From CBCOTE01 sp965112965 (GTDB lineage Bacteria > Desulfobacterota > Desulfovibrionia > Desulfovibrionales > Desulfovibrionaceae), in contig CBCOTE010000019.1 in assembly GCA_965112965.1 (NCBI GenBank), positions 310,001-374,000 on the forward strand: a stretch of DNA of 64,000 nt, written 5' to 3'. A program made the position numbers and the translations under genes. Positions 51,294 to 64,000 of this stretch are shown piece by piece (the stretch's first letter is position 1; every line of letters starts with the position of its first letter). Below the pieces are notes generated by a model. It saw only the letters and a list, made by a program, of their open reading frames with translations. It did not search any database and was not told the DNA's origin.

Positions 51294-51763
51294 ATGTATA
51301 GAGTCTACCTGCCGAAGTAGTCTGTCGGGCATAACCAACTCCGACTTAGTATGCGTCAACTATATGAACCTAATTACAAAAAAATAAACTATGTTGTGCC
51401 TATAACACTCTACGGTGTATCTAAAATTCAACTATTGCTGTTCAGTCTGTTTTTCACGCAGCCAAGCCCAACCGCTTCATTTTAGTTATCTGCCGTATGC
51501 ATCATGACAGCGTATTGGCGATATTTTTTAATCATTGGCATAGGCATCAACTCTATATTATCAATAATATCTGACAATGGTATAATCTACCTATGGATAA
51601 AGTTCTAAAAATGCGGAGCTATAATTGTCCATCTCTAAGTACATTATGGAGTACCAAGGCAGCTAATTATAGATAAAAAATCATATCTAAAAACAACGTC
51701 TTATTTTTCTACAGCACTTTAGTCCTCAGCAACCGGATCCAACCATACTTATACTGTGTTCTG
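51294..51763. other. Decayed stretch after the kinase fossil
   Basis: Presumably the lost ATPase domain of the kinase; no block is readable. No terminator for the pyrBC operon was seen. Confidence 0.3.
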
Positions 51764-53101
51764 CTACTTGTTAGTAGTCCATTGTTCCGGGCACGGGTCA
51801 TCCCGCCCAAAAACAGACAGGACTCGGTCGCCCAAGATCCGACGCCCCCCAAGATAATGCGCCCGTACTTGGCCGGTCAGGGTCGTCCCTAAACAAGGCG
51901 TGTTTTTACCCTTGGAATACATAGCCCTGGCCGTGACCTCCCAGGTAGCGACCGGATCAAAGAGAAAAAAGTCAGCCGGATCTCCGGGTTTAAATCGGTT
52001 ATAAGGCAAACCAAAAATAGTGGCAGGAGCATGGCACCAAGCCCGTTCCAGGGTGGCTGCATCCAATGCACCATCCTGTACTAGCCGCCATGTCAGTGAA
52101 AGGGCCGTGTCCAAGCCAGAAATACCAAATAACGCCTCATCAAAGGGCGTCTCCTTCTCATGAATAGCATGAGGAGCGTGGTCTGTGGCTAGGCTGTCAA
52201 TAACCCCAGAGGCCAGAGCCCAACGTAGGGCGTCCCGATCTTCAACCGTACGCAGTGGCGGGTTAACCTTGGCCGCTGTGGTATAACCATCCACGTCCTT
52301 CTCAGTAAAGACAAGATAGTGCGGACAAGTCTCAGCCGTAATTCGCACTCCACGGGCCTTAGCCCAGGAAATGCATTCCACGGCCTGGCGGCAGGAGACA
52401 TGTGCCAGGTGTATAGGCAAGTCCAGATATTCGGCCAACAGAATGTCCCGGGCTACTTGAATAGCTTCAGCCGCCGCTGGTTGGCCTTTGAGGCCAAGTA
52501 ATCCCGAGAGATAGCCCTCGTTCATGACGCCGCCTGCGCTCAAGTCGAGGTCCTCACAGTGATCAATAATCACTACGCCCGTGCCCGCAGCGTACTCCAT
52601 AGCTCGCCGAAAAAGCTCGGCGTCGGCTACAGGATTGCCATCATTAGAGAAGGCTACGCAACCAGCCCGAGCTAATTCTCCCAGTGGAGCCAACTCTTTG
52701 CCAGCCAAACCTATGGTAAGTCCACCCACGGGCCGAAGCCAGGGCCCATGGGGCCAGGCTGTTTGCGCCTGACGGAGTATGAAGGCGGTAACGGCTGCGT
52801 TATCATTAACCGGACAGGTGTTGGCCATAGCCAGCACTTGGCCAAAGCCACCCCACGCCGCAGCAGCCAAGCCTGAGGCAATATCTTCTTTGTACTCTAA
52901 CCCCGGCTCACGCAGATGCACGTGGGCATCAATAAAACTTGGCATGAGAATAAGGCCCCGGCCATCCACGACATAAGATTCAGGCCAGACGCGACCAGAA
53001 TCATGGGGGAGAAGATCCAACACTTTGCCCATAGCCACTAAAAAATCTATCGACTGCCCCTGCCGAACGACACCACTGACAACGAGCTCTGGAGCGCTCA
53101 C
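51764..53101 (-). CDS. pyrC: Dihydroorotase
   Basis: Third step of pyrimidine synthesis, closing carbamoyl-aspartate to dihydroorotate. The 445-residue amidohydrolase has FIDAHVHLREPG (residues 57-67; the metal-binding HVH is at 60-62), IIDHCED with His 181, LAHVSC with His 234, ETCPHYLVF and TDHAPH (306-311) with the catalytic Asp. These are the class I dihydroorotase features. Its ATG overlaps the pyrB stop by 4 bases, so the two are translationally coupled. All metal ligands appear intact. Confidence 0.95.
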   Translation of the reverse strand: MSAPELVVSGVVRQGQSIDFLVAMGKVLDLLPHDSGRVWPESYVVDGRGLILMPSFIDAHVHLREPGLEYKEDIASGLAAAAWGGFGQVLAMANTCPVNDNAAVTAFILRQAQTAWPHGPWLRPVGGLTIGLAGKELAPLGELARAGCVAFSNDGNPVADAELFRRAMEYAAGTGVVIIDHCEDLDLSAGGVMNEGYLSGLLGLKGQPAAAEAIQVARDILLAEYLDLPIHLAHVSCRQAVECISWAKARGVRITAETCPHYLVFTEKDVDGYTTAAKVNPPLRTVEDRDALRWALASGVIDSLATDHAPHAIHEKETPFDEALFGISGLDTALSLTWRLVQDGALDAATLERAWCHAPATIFGLPYNRFKPGDPADFFLFDPVATWEVTARAMYSKGKNTPCLGTTLTGQVRAHYLGGRRILGDRVLSVFGRDDPCPEQWTTNK

Positions 53102-54051
53102 CGTTGACTCCTATCAGTTCTGGTAATGCAAAGAAAAAGTACAGCCATGCGCACAGCCACTCCAGCCGCCACCTGATTCAAGACTAAACTCCCGACCGCA
53201 TCAGCCAGGTCTGAAGCAATCTCCAAGCCCCGATTCATAGGACCCGGGTGTAACACCCGGACACCGGATCTGGCCAAGGCCAGGTGTTCAGCCGTTAGGC
53301 ACCAAGTACGAGCATACTCACGCAAGTCTGGCAGAAGACCAGCCTGCTGCCGCTCAAACTGCAGGCGTAGGCACATGACCGCATCAACCCCACGCACAGC
53401 CTGTCTAAGGTCAGTGTATACGCTCACAGGCCATTCCCTCACACCAGGAGGTAACAGGGTAAACGGAGCACAGAGTCGAATCTTCACCCCCAGGGCGGTA
53501 AGCAAATCCACATTTGAACGAGCTACCCTACTATGGGCCACGTCACCTAGAATAACCAGAGTACGACCTTTAAAACCACCCCACTGACAACGCAAAGTAT
53601 AGGCGTCCAATAAAGCCTGAGTGGGGTGGGCGTGCCAACCATCACCGGCATTAATAACTGAACACTCTAGCTGCTCGGCCAAAAAATGTGCGGCGCCGCT
53701 CATATTGTGACGGACAATAATAGCGTCAGGGGACATAGCCTGTAGCGTCAGACCGGTATCCTTAAGACTCTCGCCCTTCTGAAGACTAGATCCGCTAGAG
53801 GTTAAACTAAAGGTATCGGCCGAGAGCCGCTTGCCAGCGATGTCAAAACTCATTTTTGTGCGGGTACTCGGCTCAGCAAAAAAGAGAATTACACTACGGC
53901 CCTTAAGGGTCGGCACTTTCTTAACTGTCCGGGCATTGATCTCCTCAAAGGAAGCAGCAGTGTCCAAGATAGTAACGACATCACCAAGGGCTAGCTGGGC
54001 GGTGTCTAGGAGGTCCTTGTGGGGCCACTTAACACGGATGTCTCGTTCCAT
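53098..54051 (-). CDS. pyrB: Aspartate carbamoyltransferase catalytic subunit
   Basis: Second step of pyrimidine synthesis, joining carbamoyl phosphate and aspartate. The 317-residue protein has EPSTRTKMSFD (carbamoyl-phosphate site, residues about 59-69), HPTQALLDAY, LGDVAHSRVARSN and HPGPMNRGLEI, the aspartate-binding end. It is full length. The start at 54051 is the first ATG fitting the family; no good ribosome site is visible. It overlaps pyrC downstream. No pyrI was seen. Presence of both genes suggests the cell still makes its own pyrimidines. Confidence 0.95.
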   Translation of the reverse strand: MERDIRVKWPHKDLLDTAQLALGDVVTILDTAASFEEINARTVKKVPTLKGRSVILFFAEPSTRTKMSFDIAGKRLSADTFSLTSSGSSLQKGESLKDTGLTLQAMSPDAIIVRHNMSGAAHFLAEQLECSVINAGDGWHAHPTQALLDAYTLRCQWGGFKGRTLVILGDVAHSRVARSNVDLLTALGVKIRLCAPFTLLPPGVREWPVSVYTDLRQAVRGVDAVMCLRLQFERQQAGLLPDLREYARTWCLTAEHLALARSGVRVLHPGPMNRGLEIASDLADAVGSLVLNQVAAGVAVRMAVLFLCITRTDRSQR

Positions 54052-56758
54052 GCGGACCAGGTCTTAGGGTTAATGGTGTCGGACTAGGTGCGGCCGAAAC
54101 AATGTCCGGCACGCGGGACATGACGTGTTCCAATGCGGAGCAGGCTACACAGTTCAAATAAAGGCACAGTAACTTTTTACCATCGGGCATTAAAAAATCT
54201 TACTTTATCTGGAAAAAATTTCAAGGTAAGTTCAAAAAAAAACAACGCAAAGCTGCTGTAACTATTATCGTCTGGGCGCGTCCTGGTACAGTTGATACAA
54301 ACTCGGTTAAGGACGGAACAGCCAATCTAGTTGCCCTCTCAGCGACATGACTATAGTAAATATAAATGTGATATACGTACTATTCCTTAAGTTTATTACC
54401 CATCAGTTGCAATGCGGAAACTCACCAAGGATATATTGCATGAAAACACTCTCTTTGAGATACATGCGACAGACTCGTAAAAACTATTCGGGTAGGGAAT
54501 GAATACTCACGCTTGATCAAATTATCGTCGCCCACTTTGAGGGTGTTAATCTCTATATCTATGAAAATATGATAGCTCTCACAATACCCTACAGGCTGAT
54601 GAAAAAAATATACCTAGAGTATAACCGGAACAACCATACTCAACATGGATAGTTGCCTCTTTGTCTAAAGCATACATAGGCAGTCCAAAAAAAACTAAAT
54701 GATTGTAATGAATTGAAATAATGTACCCTTGAATTTCTTATCCAGGCACCAGATGCTTTTAGGAGCTTATATGTTGATTAGTGTCATACGTTATTTCTTT
54801 GGATAAGCTATGAAAACCGATAAGCTACAGACCGCGGCTGCGAAGCTGTAGGGGATGGCCGGTGGTGTCGATTAAAGCGTTCACAAGGTTTAAAAAATAA
54901 TTAGTAATAACACATATATAAACTATTCTTACTGAAAATAAAATTACGTATAACAGTAACATAATAGCTGTGTTTGCGGACTATCTCTTAACCACCCCAC
55001 CCGGTAAATTATATTTATGTCGGCTGTGACCAGAGCCTTCTAATCACGCAGATTAATTTCATACTTCTAGATGTGTGCTCTACCATGATGGCTACACTCA
55101 ATTAGATTTATCATACTCTAAAAAAAATTAAAACAATGTCCAGGCACACGTCATTATCCAGGTCAGAGGCTAGACGTTAAAATAACTATTATTATACAAG
55201 ATTTCCAGGCAATTGCGCAAGGCAACAAGGCACAAAACCTTACCTATTTGGTTAACAAGATGGTACAAACTCAGTCAGTTTTATACTCTCGCGCCACTAA
55301 CCAAATGCTGATCTTAGCAAGATACGCGTCGATGTACAACAACTCCACTGTACCGTAGCACTCACTGACGCAATTGCTCTATGGCCTCATTGTATGCGCT
55401 CAGACTTAGGCAGTTGACAAAGACACCTGTACAAACCGCAATCTCCAAGACATAGAATCTTAGAATAAATACAACGGCTACAAAAAAGATGACGTCTAAA
55501 TGCGATAGCCAACTCAAACTATATTGATCAAATATCTTAAAAAAGTCGATCTATACCCCCCATAGGTAGTCAGGACCACCAAGCACACCGAAGTTATTTT
55601 TTTGGAAACAAGAAATATTCGTGCATATCTGACAATACACCATCGTCAGTCCATGCATGAGTCTCAACGACTCTTCAAAATTATATCTGAAACTCAGTAG
55701 CCAGCTCTACGCCGGTACCGAGCATCTAACGCATATGTTTAAACACGACGGCTGATAACGCAGCCATTACTGACAACGGGTTCATAGAAATTCGGCCAAC
55801 AAAAAGCCAGGTCGGTGTGCTATTCGCCATCTACCAACGGACTAAAATTTTCTAGCCACCATAGTTGCCAAAATTCCAAAATTTAAAAACTTTTTTTGCT
55901 TTATCTTAATCACTAGTCAATATCTAAGACTTAAACATCTTAAAATAGAAAAAAAATGGAAACTTCATCTGAACAGGATCGAGCCACCCTTCACAAGCTT
56001 AAGAAATACTCAACGGCTCGGAAGTGCCCATAATGCATGTCTACGAAAAAAATAAAGCTTACAAAGCATGCCTTCGATCACTGTAGAATAGCTACTGATC
56101 TACGTGGTGGTAGCAAGCAAATCAAGTCGTCCATCCCCATAACCGCTTAGAGCCCATATAATAATAATTAAATCGCTTGCGAAGCAGTTCTCAATGTCAG
56201 TTCTAACTAGGACCATAGTGTAAAGCAACTCCGGCACACCGAGCAGTCTCCTACATAGCCACATAGCCCATAGTATGATATAGTCGCCAACTCCATACTA
56301 TGAAGAACTAATATTATTCAGGTCGGACCCCCACTGAGAATCAATAGAGATTCTCTAAAAAAAATAGACTCATATAGTGGTCGAACTTAAAAAAAACCGT
56401 GCATATCTTAGTTTTCGGATCTCAAAAAAAGACGATCAAAGATGTCTTGAGTAGTTGAATAATTAAATGATTTAGCCTGTCAATTCTGCTGGTCGACCCA
56501 AACATCAATAACCGCAGCTTCACCAGGAAGTAAAGAAAAATCAGCACTCTACTGGGACAATATTATAGTAACGCCAGCAACGGCTGTAAGCCATTAAAGC
56601 AAACGGAGGCAGTCACAATCAGTCTGACTACGTCATATTCTGGCTATTTCAACTATAACCTTGGTAAAATGCGTCATATTGTCCACGGTTTCTAGAAAAA
56701 ATAGTAAGTAAATTTGCCCAATGAGCAGCTAATATCTTCAACCATTCCCGTAAAACGC
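54052..56758. other. 2.7-kb decayed stretch between pyrB and the rRNA operon
   Basis: No intact gene. Apart from the fossil at 55167-55499, nothing is assigned. Sequence around 54520-54650 retains a plausible coding frame (DQIIVAHFEGVNLYIYENM) in broken context. Confidence 0.35.
55167..55499 (+). pseudogene. Unidentified helical-protein fossil
   Basis: A single frame stays readable over 110 codons with four stops: ITIIIQDFQAIAQGNKAQNL, TYLVNKMVQTQSVLYSRATN and, after stops, NRNLQDIES and NKYNGYKKDDV. The pattern is that of an alpha-helical protein. A FlgN-like flagellar chaperone or a VirB5/TrbJ-like protein were considered, but neither match is good enough to name it. Confidence 0.35.
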
Positions 56759-56793
56759 CAAAGGCCCTGTCTGTTATGCAGACAGGGCCTTTG
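56759..56793 (-). terminator. Terminator of the rRNA operon
   Basis: A 15-bp perfect stem (CAAAGGCCCTGTCTG and its complement) with a 5-base loop lies just past the 3' end of the 5S gene. The T-tract on the minus strand is short; the stem is strong, and the plus-strand side is followed by A runs. Confidence 0.8.
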
Positions 56794-56801
56794 TAAAAAA
56801 T

Positions 56802-56919
56802 GTCCTGGCAACGACCTACTTTCCCACATTTAAAAATGCAGTATCATCGGCGATGGAGGGCTTAACTGCCGTGTTCGGAATGGGAACGGGTGTACCCCCT
56901 CCTCCATGGCCGCCAGGAC
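56802..56919 (-). rRNA. rrf: 5S ribosomal RNA
   Basis: About 118 bases; ends pair (TCCTGGCGGCC with the 3' CCAGGA) and internal segments such as GAACCCGT and CCGATGATAC are typical of bacterial 5S. It is last in the operon. Confidence 0.93.
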
Positions 56920-57010
56920 AAAATTAATTTAGGCAACAAACAAGGACATAATACTACATTATCCAATACCCAAAACAATAGTTAACATAGGAGATGATCG
57001 AAGTTTTAAC

Positions 57011-59940
<2,930 letters not shown>

Positions 59941-60185
59941 TTACGATCATCACCCTATGTAACTGTCAATGAGTTGCCCTTTCCAAGTAGGGCATGAAAC
60001 TGACTGTTGTCAGTTTCTTCCGGGGACTTCCATCCTCGGCCCGCGATCATCCTACATTTAAACCTGCGGAGGATGCCCACTCGACCCAGAACCCAAACCC
60101 CTGCCGGCTTTTCAGGATACTATCCGCCGGTATAAGCCTTCAACTCACAAAATCCTCCATCCGGATATACCGAATGGTCTTTTCT

Positions 60186-60261
60186 TGGTGGAGGTGAACG
60201 GAATCGAACCGATGGCCTCCTGCTTGCAAAACAGGCGCTCTCCCATCTGAGCTACACCCCC
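60186..60261 (-). tRNA. tRNA-Ala (anticodon TGC)
   Basis: A 76-base tRNA in the 16S-23S spacer with CCA encoded. The anticodon loop is TTTGCAA, giving TGC. Confidence 0.97.
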
Positions 60262-60268
60262 AATATTA

Positions 60269-60347
<79 letters not shown>

Positions 60348-60412
60348 TATTCCCTTGGCCGATCACATTAAGACCCTTTGCCAATGAGATAGCGAGTCGG
60401 GAAGTTACTCGT

Positions 60413-61959
<1,547 letters not shown>

Positions 61960-62428
61960 TTAAAACTTACATATGACTTCCCTTTTGGGAAAGTCTACTT
62001 TACTAGGCTTTTACTTCCCGAATCGCTATTTGATTGTCAAAGAATCTATACGACTCGGCTCACTTAATAGCGCCTGCCGCTTAAATCTGGCTCTCATTTT
62101 GGCCAAATTTCTTTCTACTACGTAAAAATAGTCTTTTGTCTTTTTTTTGAGCCGCCGTCAAGCTTTTTTTCAACTTGGTTAATATTTTTTTATTAAATGC
62201 CGCGCCACCAAAAAATCTTTCTTACAATTTATGTAATATTATTGAGTAAATCAGCACGATCTATAAACGAAAAAATACGCCATGCCCATTTTTTTCGTTA
62301 TTTCTATGATGTCTCTATGCACTATACCGAAATATCATTTTGTCAACCACAGGTCCAAAATCCTTACTCTGGCCTTACGGACGAAACTATACTACTCTCC
62401 ATATTATTCTAGTTGCAAGGAGGACCAT
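61960..62428. other. Divergent region between rRNA operon and the RdgC-like gene
   Basis: Should contain the rRNA promoter (minus strand) and the promoter of the RdgC-like gene. TTGACG-type -35 boxes occur on the minus strand (62161-62156) but with poorly spaced -10 boxes. Long A/T runs are present. Confidence 0.35.
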
Positions 62429-63046
62429 ATGGGCATACTCACTACAAACGTCACACTCACGCGCTATCACATCGTTGAAGCCGTTCCAGACGCACTCTGG
62501 ACTGAAATACCAAGCCGACTCAAACGCTTTGCCTTCAAGGACATCGATCAAACTGTCGATGAACGTTCCGTAGGTTGGACAAGTTTCGACAACATGCTTG
62601 ATACATATTGGCATGAAACGCAACCCGAAAAAGGCGAATTCTTGGCTTTAGCTCTGCGCCTAGAGACACGCCGCCTATCCCCGGCTATATATAAAAAACA
62701 CCTCCAGATAAAACAGAAAGCCGCCGAGGATGAGCTCAAGAAAAGTGGCCGCAAGTTTTTATCCCACGACCAAAAGAAGGAACTACGCGAACAAGTACGA
62801 CTACAACTCATATCCCGTTGCCTGCCAGTACCTGCGATCTTTGACGTAGTGTGGAACACAAAAGAGAACATCGTTTATTTCAGCTCGGCCAACTCCAAGG
62901 CCATTAGCCTCTTTACTGAGTACTTCACAGCTACCTTCGAGTTGCATTTAGACCCGCTCACGCCCTATAGCCTAACTCTACGCCTCATGGGCGAGGCTGC
63001 CCAGCAACGGCTTGAGACATTGGAACCGACAAATTTCATCACATAG
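62429..63046 (+). CDS. RdgC-like recombination-associated protein
   Basis: A 205-residue protein resembling the shorter RdgC-like proteins of Desulfovibrio-type bacteria: FKDIDQTVDERSVGW (residues about 31-45), LALRLETRRLSPAIYKKHL near 72 and FVVWN-type VVWNTKENIVYFSS near 145. RdgC proteins form rings around double-stranded DNA and limit RecA activity. The start at 62429 follows AGGAGG by 6 bases; the frame is open 49 codons further up. It is directly followed by a partner gene 10 bases on. The family call is from memory of such sequences and is fair rather than certain. Confidence 0.65.
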   Translation: MGILTTNVTLTRYHIVEAVPDALWTEIPSRLKRFAFKDIDQTVDERSVGWTSFDNMLDTYWHETQPEKGEFLALALRLETRRLSPAIYKKHLQIKQKAAEDELKKSGRKFLSHDQKKELREQVRLQLISRCLPVPAIFDVVWNTKENIVYFSSANSKAISLFTEYFTATFELHLDPLTPYSLTLRLMGEAAQQRLETLEPTNFIT

Positions 63047-63056
63047 GGGAAATTTG

Positions 63057-63590
63057 ATGGATGCTTATCTCGGACAAACCCAGGACATCATCCTTGGCCA
63101 GGATTTTCTGACGTGGCTCTGGTTTAAGAGCGAAATACAAAATGGCCAGTTCACTACTACCGCTGGCGAGACCTTCGAATTACATATAGAGCAACGAGTT
63201 TCAGTGCAAGGCGGTGAAGGTGAAAGCCTGGAAACTGCCTCGGTGGCCGGTGCCATGAGCGAACTCAAAGAGGTACGCTTGGGGTTGGTGCGGGGAAAGA
63301 AGGTCACCCGGGCCCTCGTCCGCATTGAGGTCGATAGCGAAATCTGGTTGGTAACTCTCAAGGCCGAAGACTTTTCCATAAACAGCCTGCGCACGCCTAA
63401 AATCAAGGCCAGTCATGAGGATAACTACGACCTAGACGCTAAATTTCTGGAAAAGATCTACCTCATCGAACGCGGCCTGAACATCTTGGACGGTGTATTC
63501 TGTGATTTCTTAGCTCTGCGACTCTCCGACGGCTGGCCTAAAGAAGTAGCCTCCGTACTGAACTGGATAGTGGAGACAAATAGTACGTAA
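63057..63590 (+). CDS. Conserved hypothetical protein paired with RdgC-like gene
   Basis: A 177-residue, mostly acidic soluble protein beginning MDAYLGQTQDIILGQDFLTW. It has no signal or membrane segment and no motif that I recognise. The ATG at 63057 lies 10 bases after the previous stop, with AGGGGA upstream, so both genes are one operon. The frame opens 45 bases earlier. The pairing suggests a role connected with the RdgC-like protein. Confidence 0.6.
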   Translation: MDAYLGQTQDIILGQDFLTWLWFKSEIQNGQFTTTAGETFELHIEQRVSVQGGEGESLETASVAGAMSELKEVRLGLVRGKKVTRALVRIEVDSEIWLVTLKAEDFSINSLRTPKIKASHEDNYDLDAKFLEKIYLIERGLNILDGVFCDFLALRLSDGWPKEVASVLNWIVETNST

Positions 63591-64000
63591 ATCCGACCTT
63601 ATCCCCCCCCAGCGGCCCATATGTATCTAGATGCCATCTATGAACTAGAAGAATACCCTATGCGACTTAGGATGTAAGATTCCATGGTCGGAGTTACTGC
63701 CGGTCAGCGCTAAACATATTGCAGACTTAGCCCTGAAGTCCGGAATGACTGTTTTTTTTCGTCCTAAAGCTCTTTTTTTTTAAAGTTAGAGCATCAGCTG
63801 TCTAAGACTATTGTTGATCCATCGACACACTCCCCGAACCTGCACTGACAGACACCGTATAACTAGCTCTTAGATGGACTAATACTGCCGCGCCAGCTTG
63901 CAGGTACGAAGACTATGGACCTACTGCTAACGGTCTAGTGGGGCCTTCGGTCTACGTCGGTCCTAATAATTCTCTGGGCCGAGTGCGATACCTCTGGCCT
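63591..64000. other. Decayed stretch at window end
   Basis: No gene seen. A C8 tract lies near 63604 and T8 runs near 63752 and 63772. No stem-loop terminator for the upstream pair is evident. Confidence 0.35.

Noticed and set aside
62156..62161. TTGACG as -35 box of the rRNA operon
   Set aside because: No -10 box at 16-18 bases spacing.

Overview
The window looks like a chromosomal piece of a Desulfovibrionales-type (sulfate-reducer lineage) bacterium in an advanced stage of genome decay. The lineage call rests on the gene set and on my memory of family sequences, not on a search. The pointers are a trimeric-porin-type outer-membrane protein, an RdgC-like protein with a small partner gene, an acyl-CoA dehydrogenase/ferredoxin-fused flavoprotein/ETF operon, a pyrB-pyrC pair, and the ffh-rpsP-khpA-rimM order. 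Intact protein genes cover only about 27 kb and stable RNAs about 5 kb of the 64 kb. The rest is AT-rich, stop-filled DNA that still contains readable fossils of genes. No insertion sequence, integrase, phage gene or CRISPR array was seen.

Layout. 0-8.9 kb (+): a GT-C-type membrane protein, ffh, then rpsP-khpA-rimM behind their own promoter, a dead trmD where the operon normally continues, and a membrane-anchored HD protein. 8.9-13.3 kb: decayed DNA with a GGDEF-like fossil and a near full-length flagellin pseudogene with a fossil sigma-28 promoter. 13.3-19.7 kb: a bifunctional Rel (-), then a SWIM/SNF2 helicase and a membrane coiled-coil protein (+). 19.7-27.8 kb: decayed DNA around an intact porin with a strong terminator; one fossil looks like a biotin carboxyl carrier. 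27.9-34.4 kb (+): acyl-CoA dehydrogenase, a FixC-like flavoprotein with a two-cluster ferredoxin tail, etfB, etfA and a small lipoprotein. 34.4-37 kb: a fossil flgB-flgC-(fliE)-fliF cluster, then tRNA-Leu(CAG). 37.3-42.7 kb: ribF with a dead coupled gene, and uvrA (-). 42.7-51.8 kb: fossils of a DUF554-type membrane protein, murE, an RND efflux pump and a sensor kinase, around tRNA-Leu(CAA) and an intact AI-2E/PerM-family permease. 51.8-54.1 kb (-): pyrB-pyrC. 56.8-62 kb (-): a complete 16S-tRNA-Ile-tRNA-Ala-23S-5S operon with terminator. 62.4-63.6 kb (+): an RdgC-like gene and its partner.

Taken together, motility, signalling, efflux and possibly peptidoglycan-precursor genes have been lost here. 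Protein export and ribosome assembly, pyrimidine and flavin-cofactor synthesis, (p)ppGpp control, excision repair and an acyl-CoA/ETF electron-transfer module are kept. That pattern fits a host-restricted symbiont. The fossils were found by reading decayed frames by eye against remembered family consensus sequences; each needs a profile search, and functional copies may exist elsewhere in the genome.
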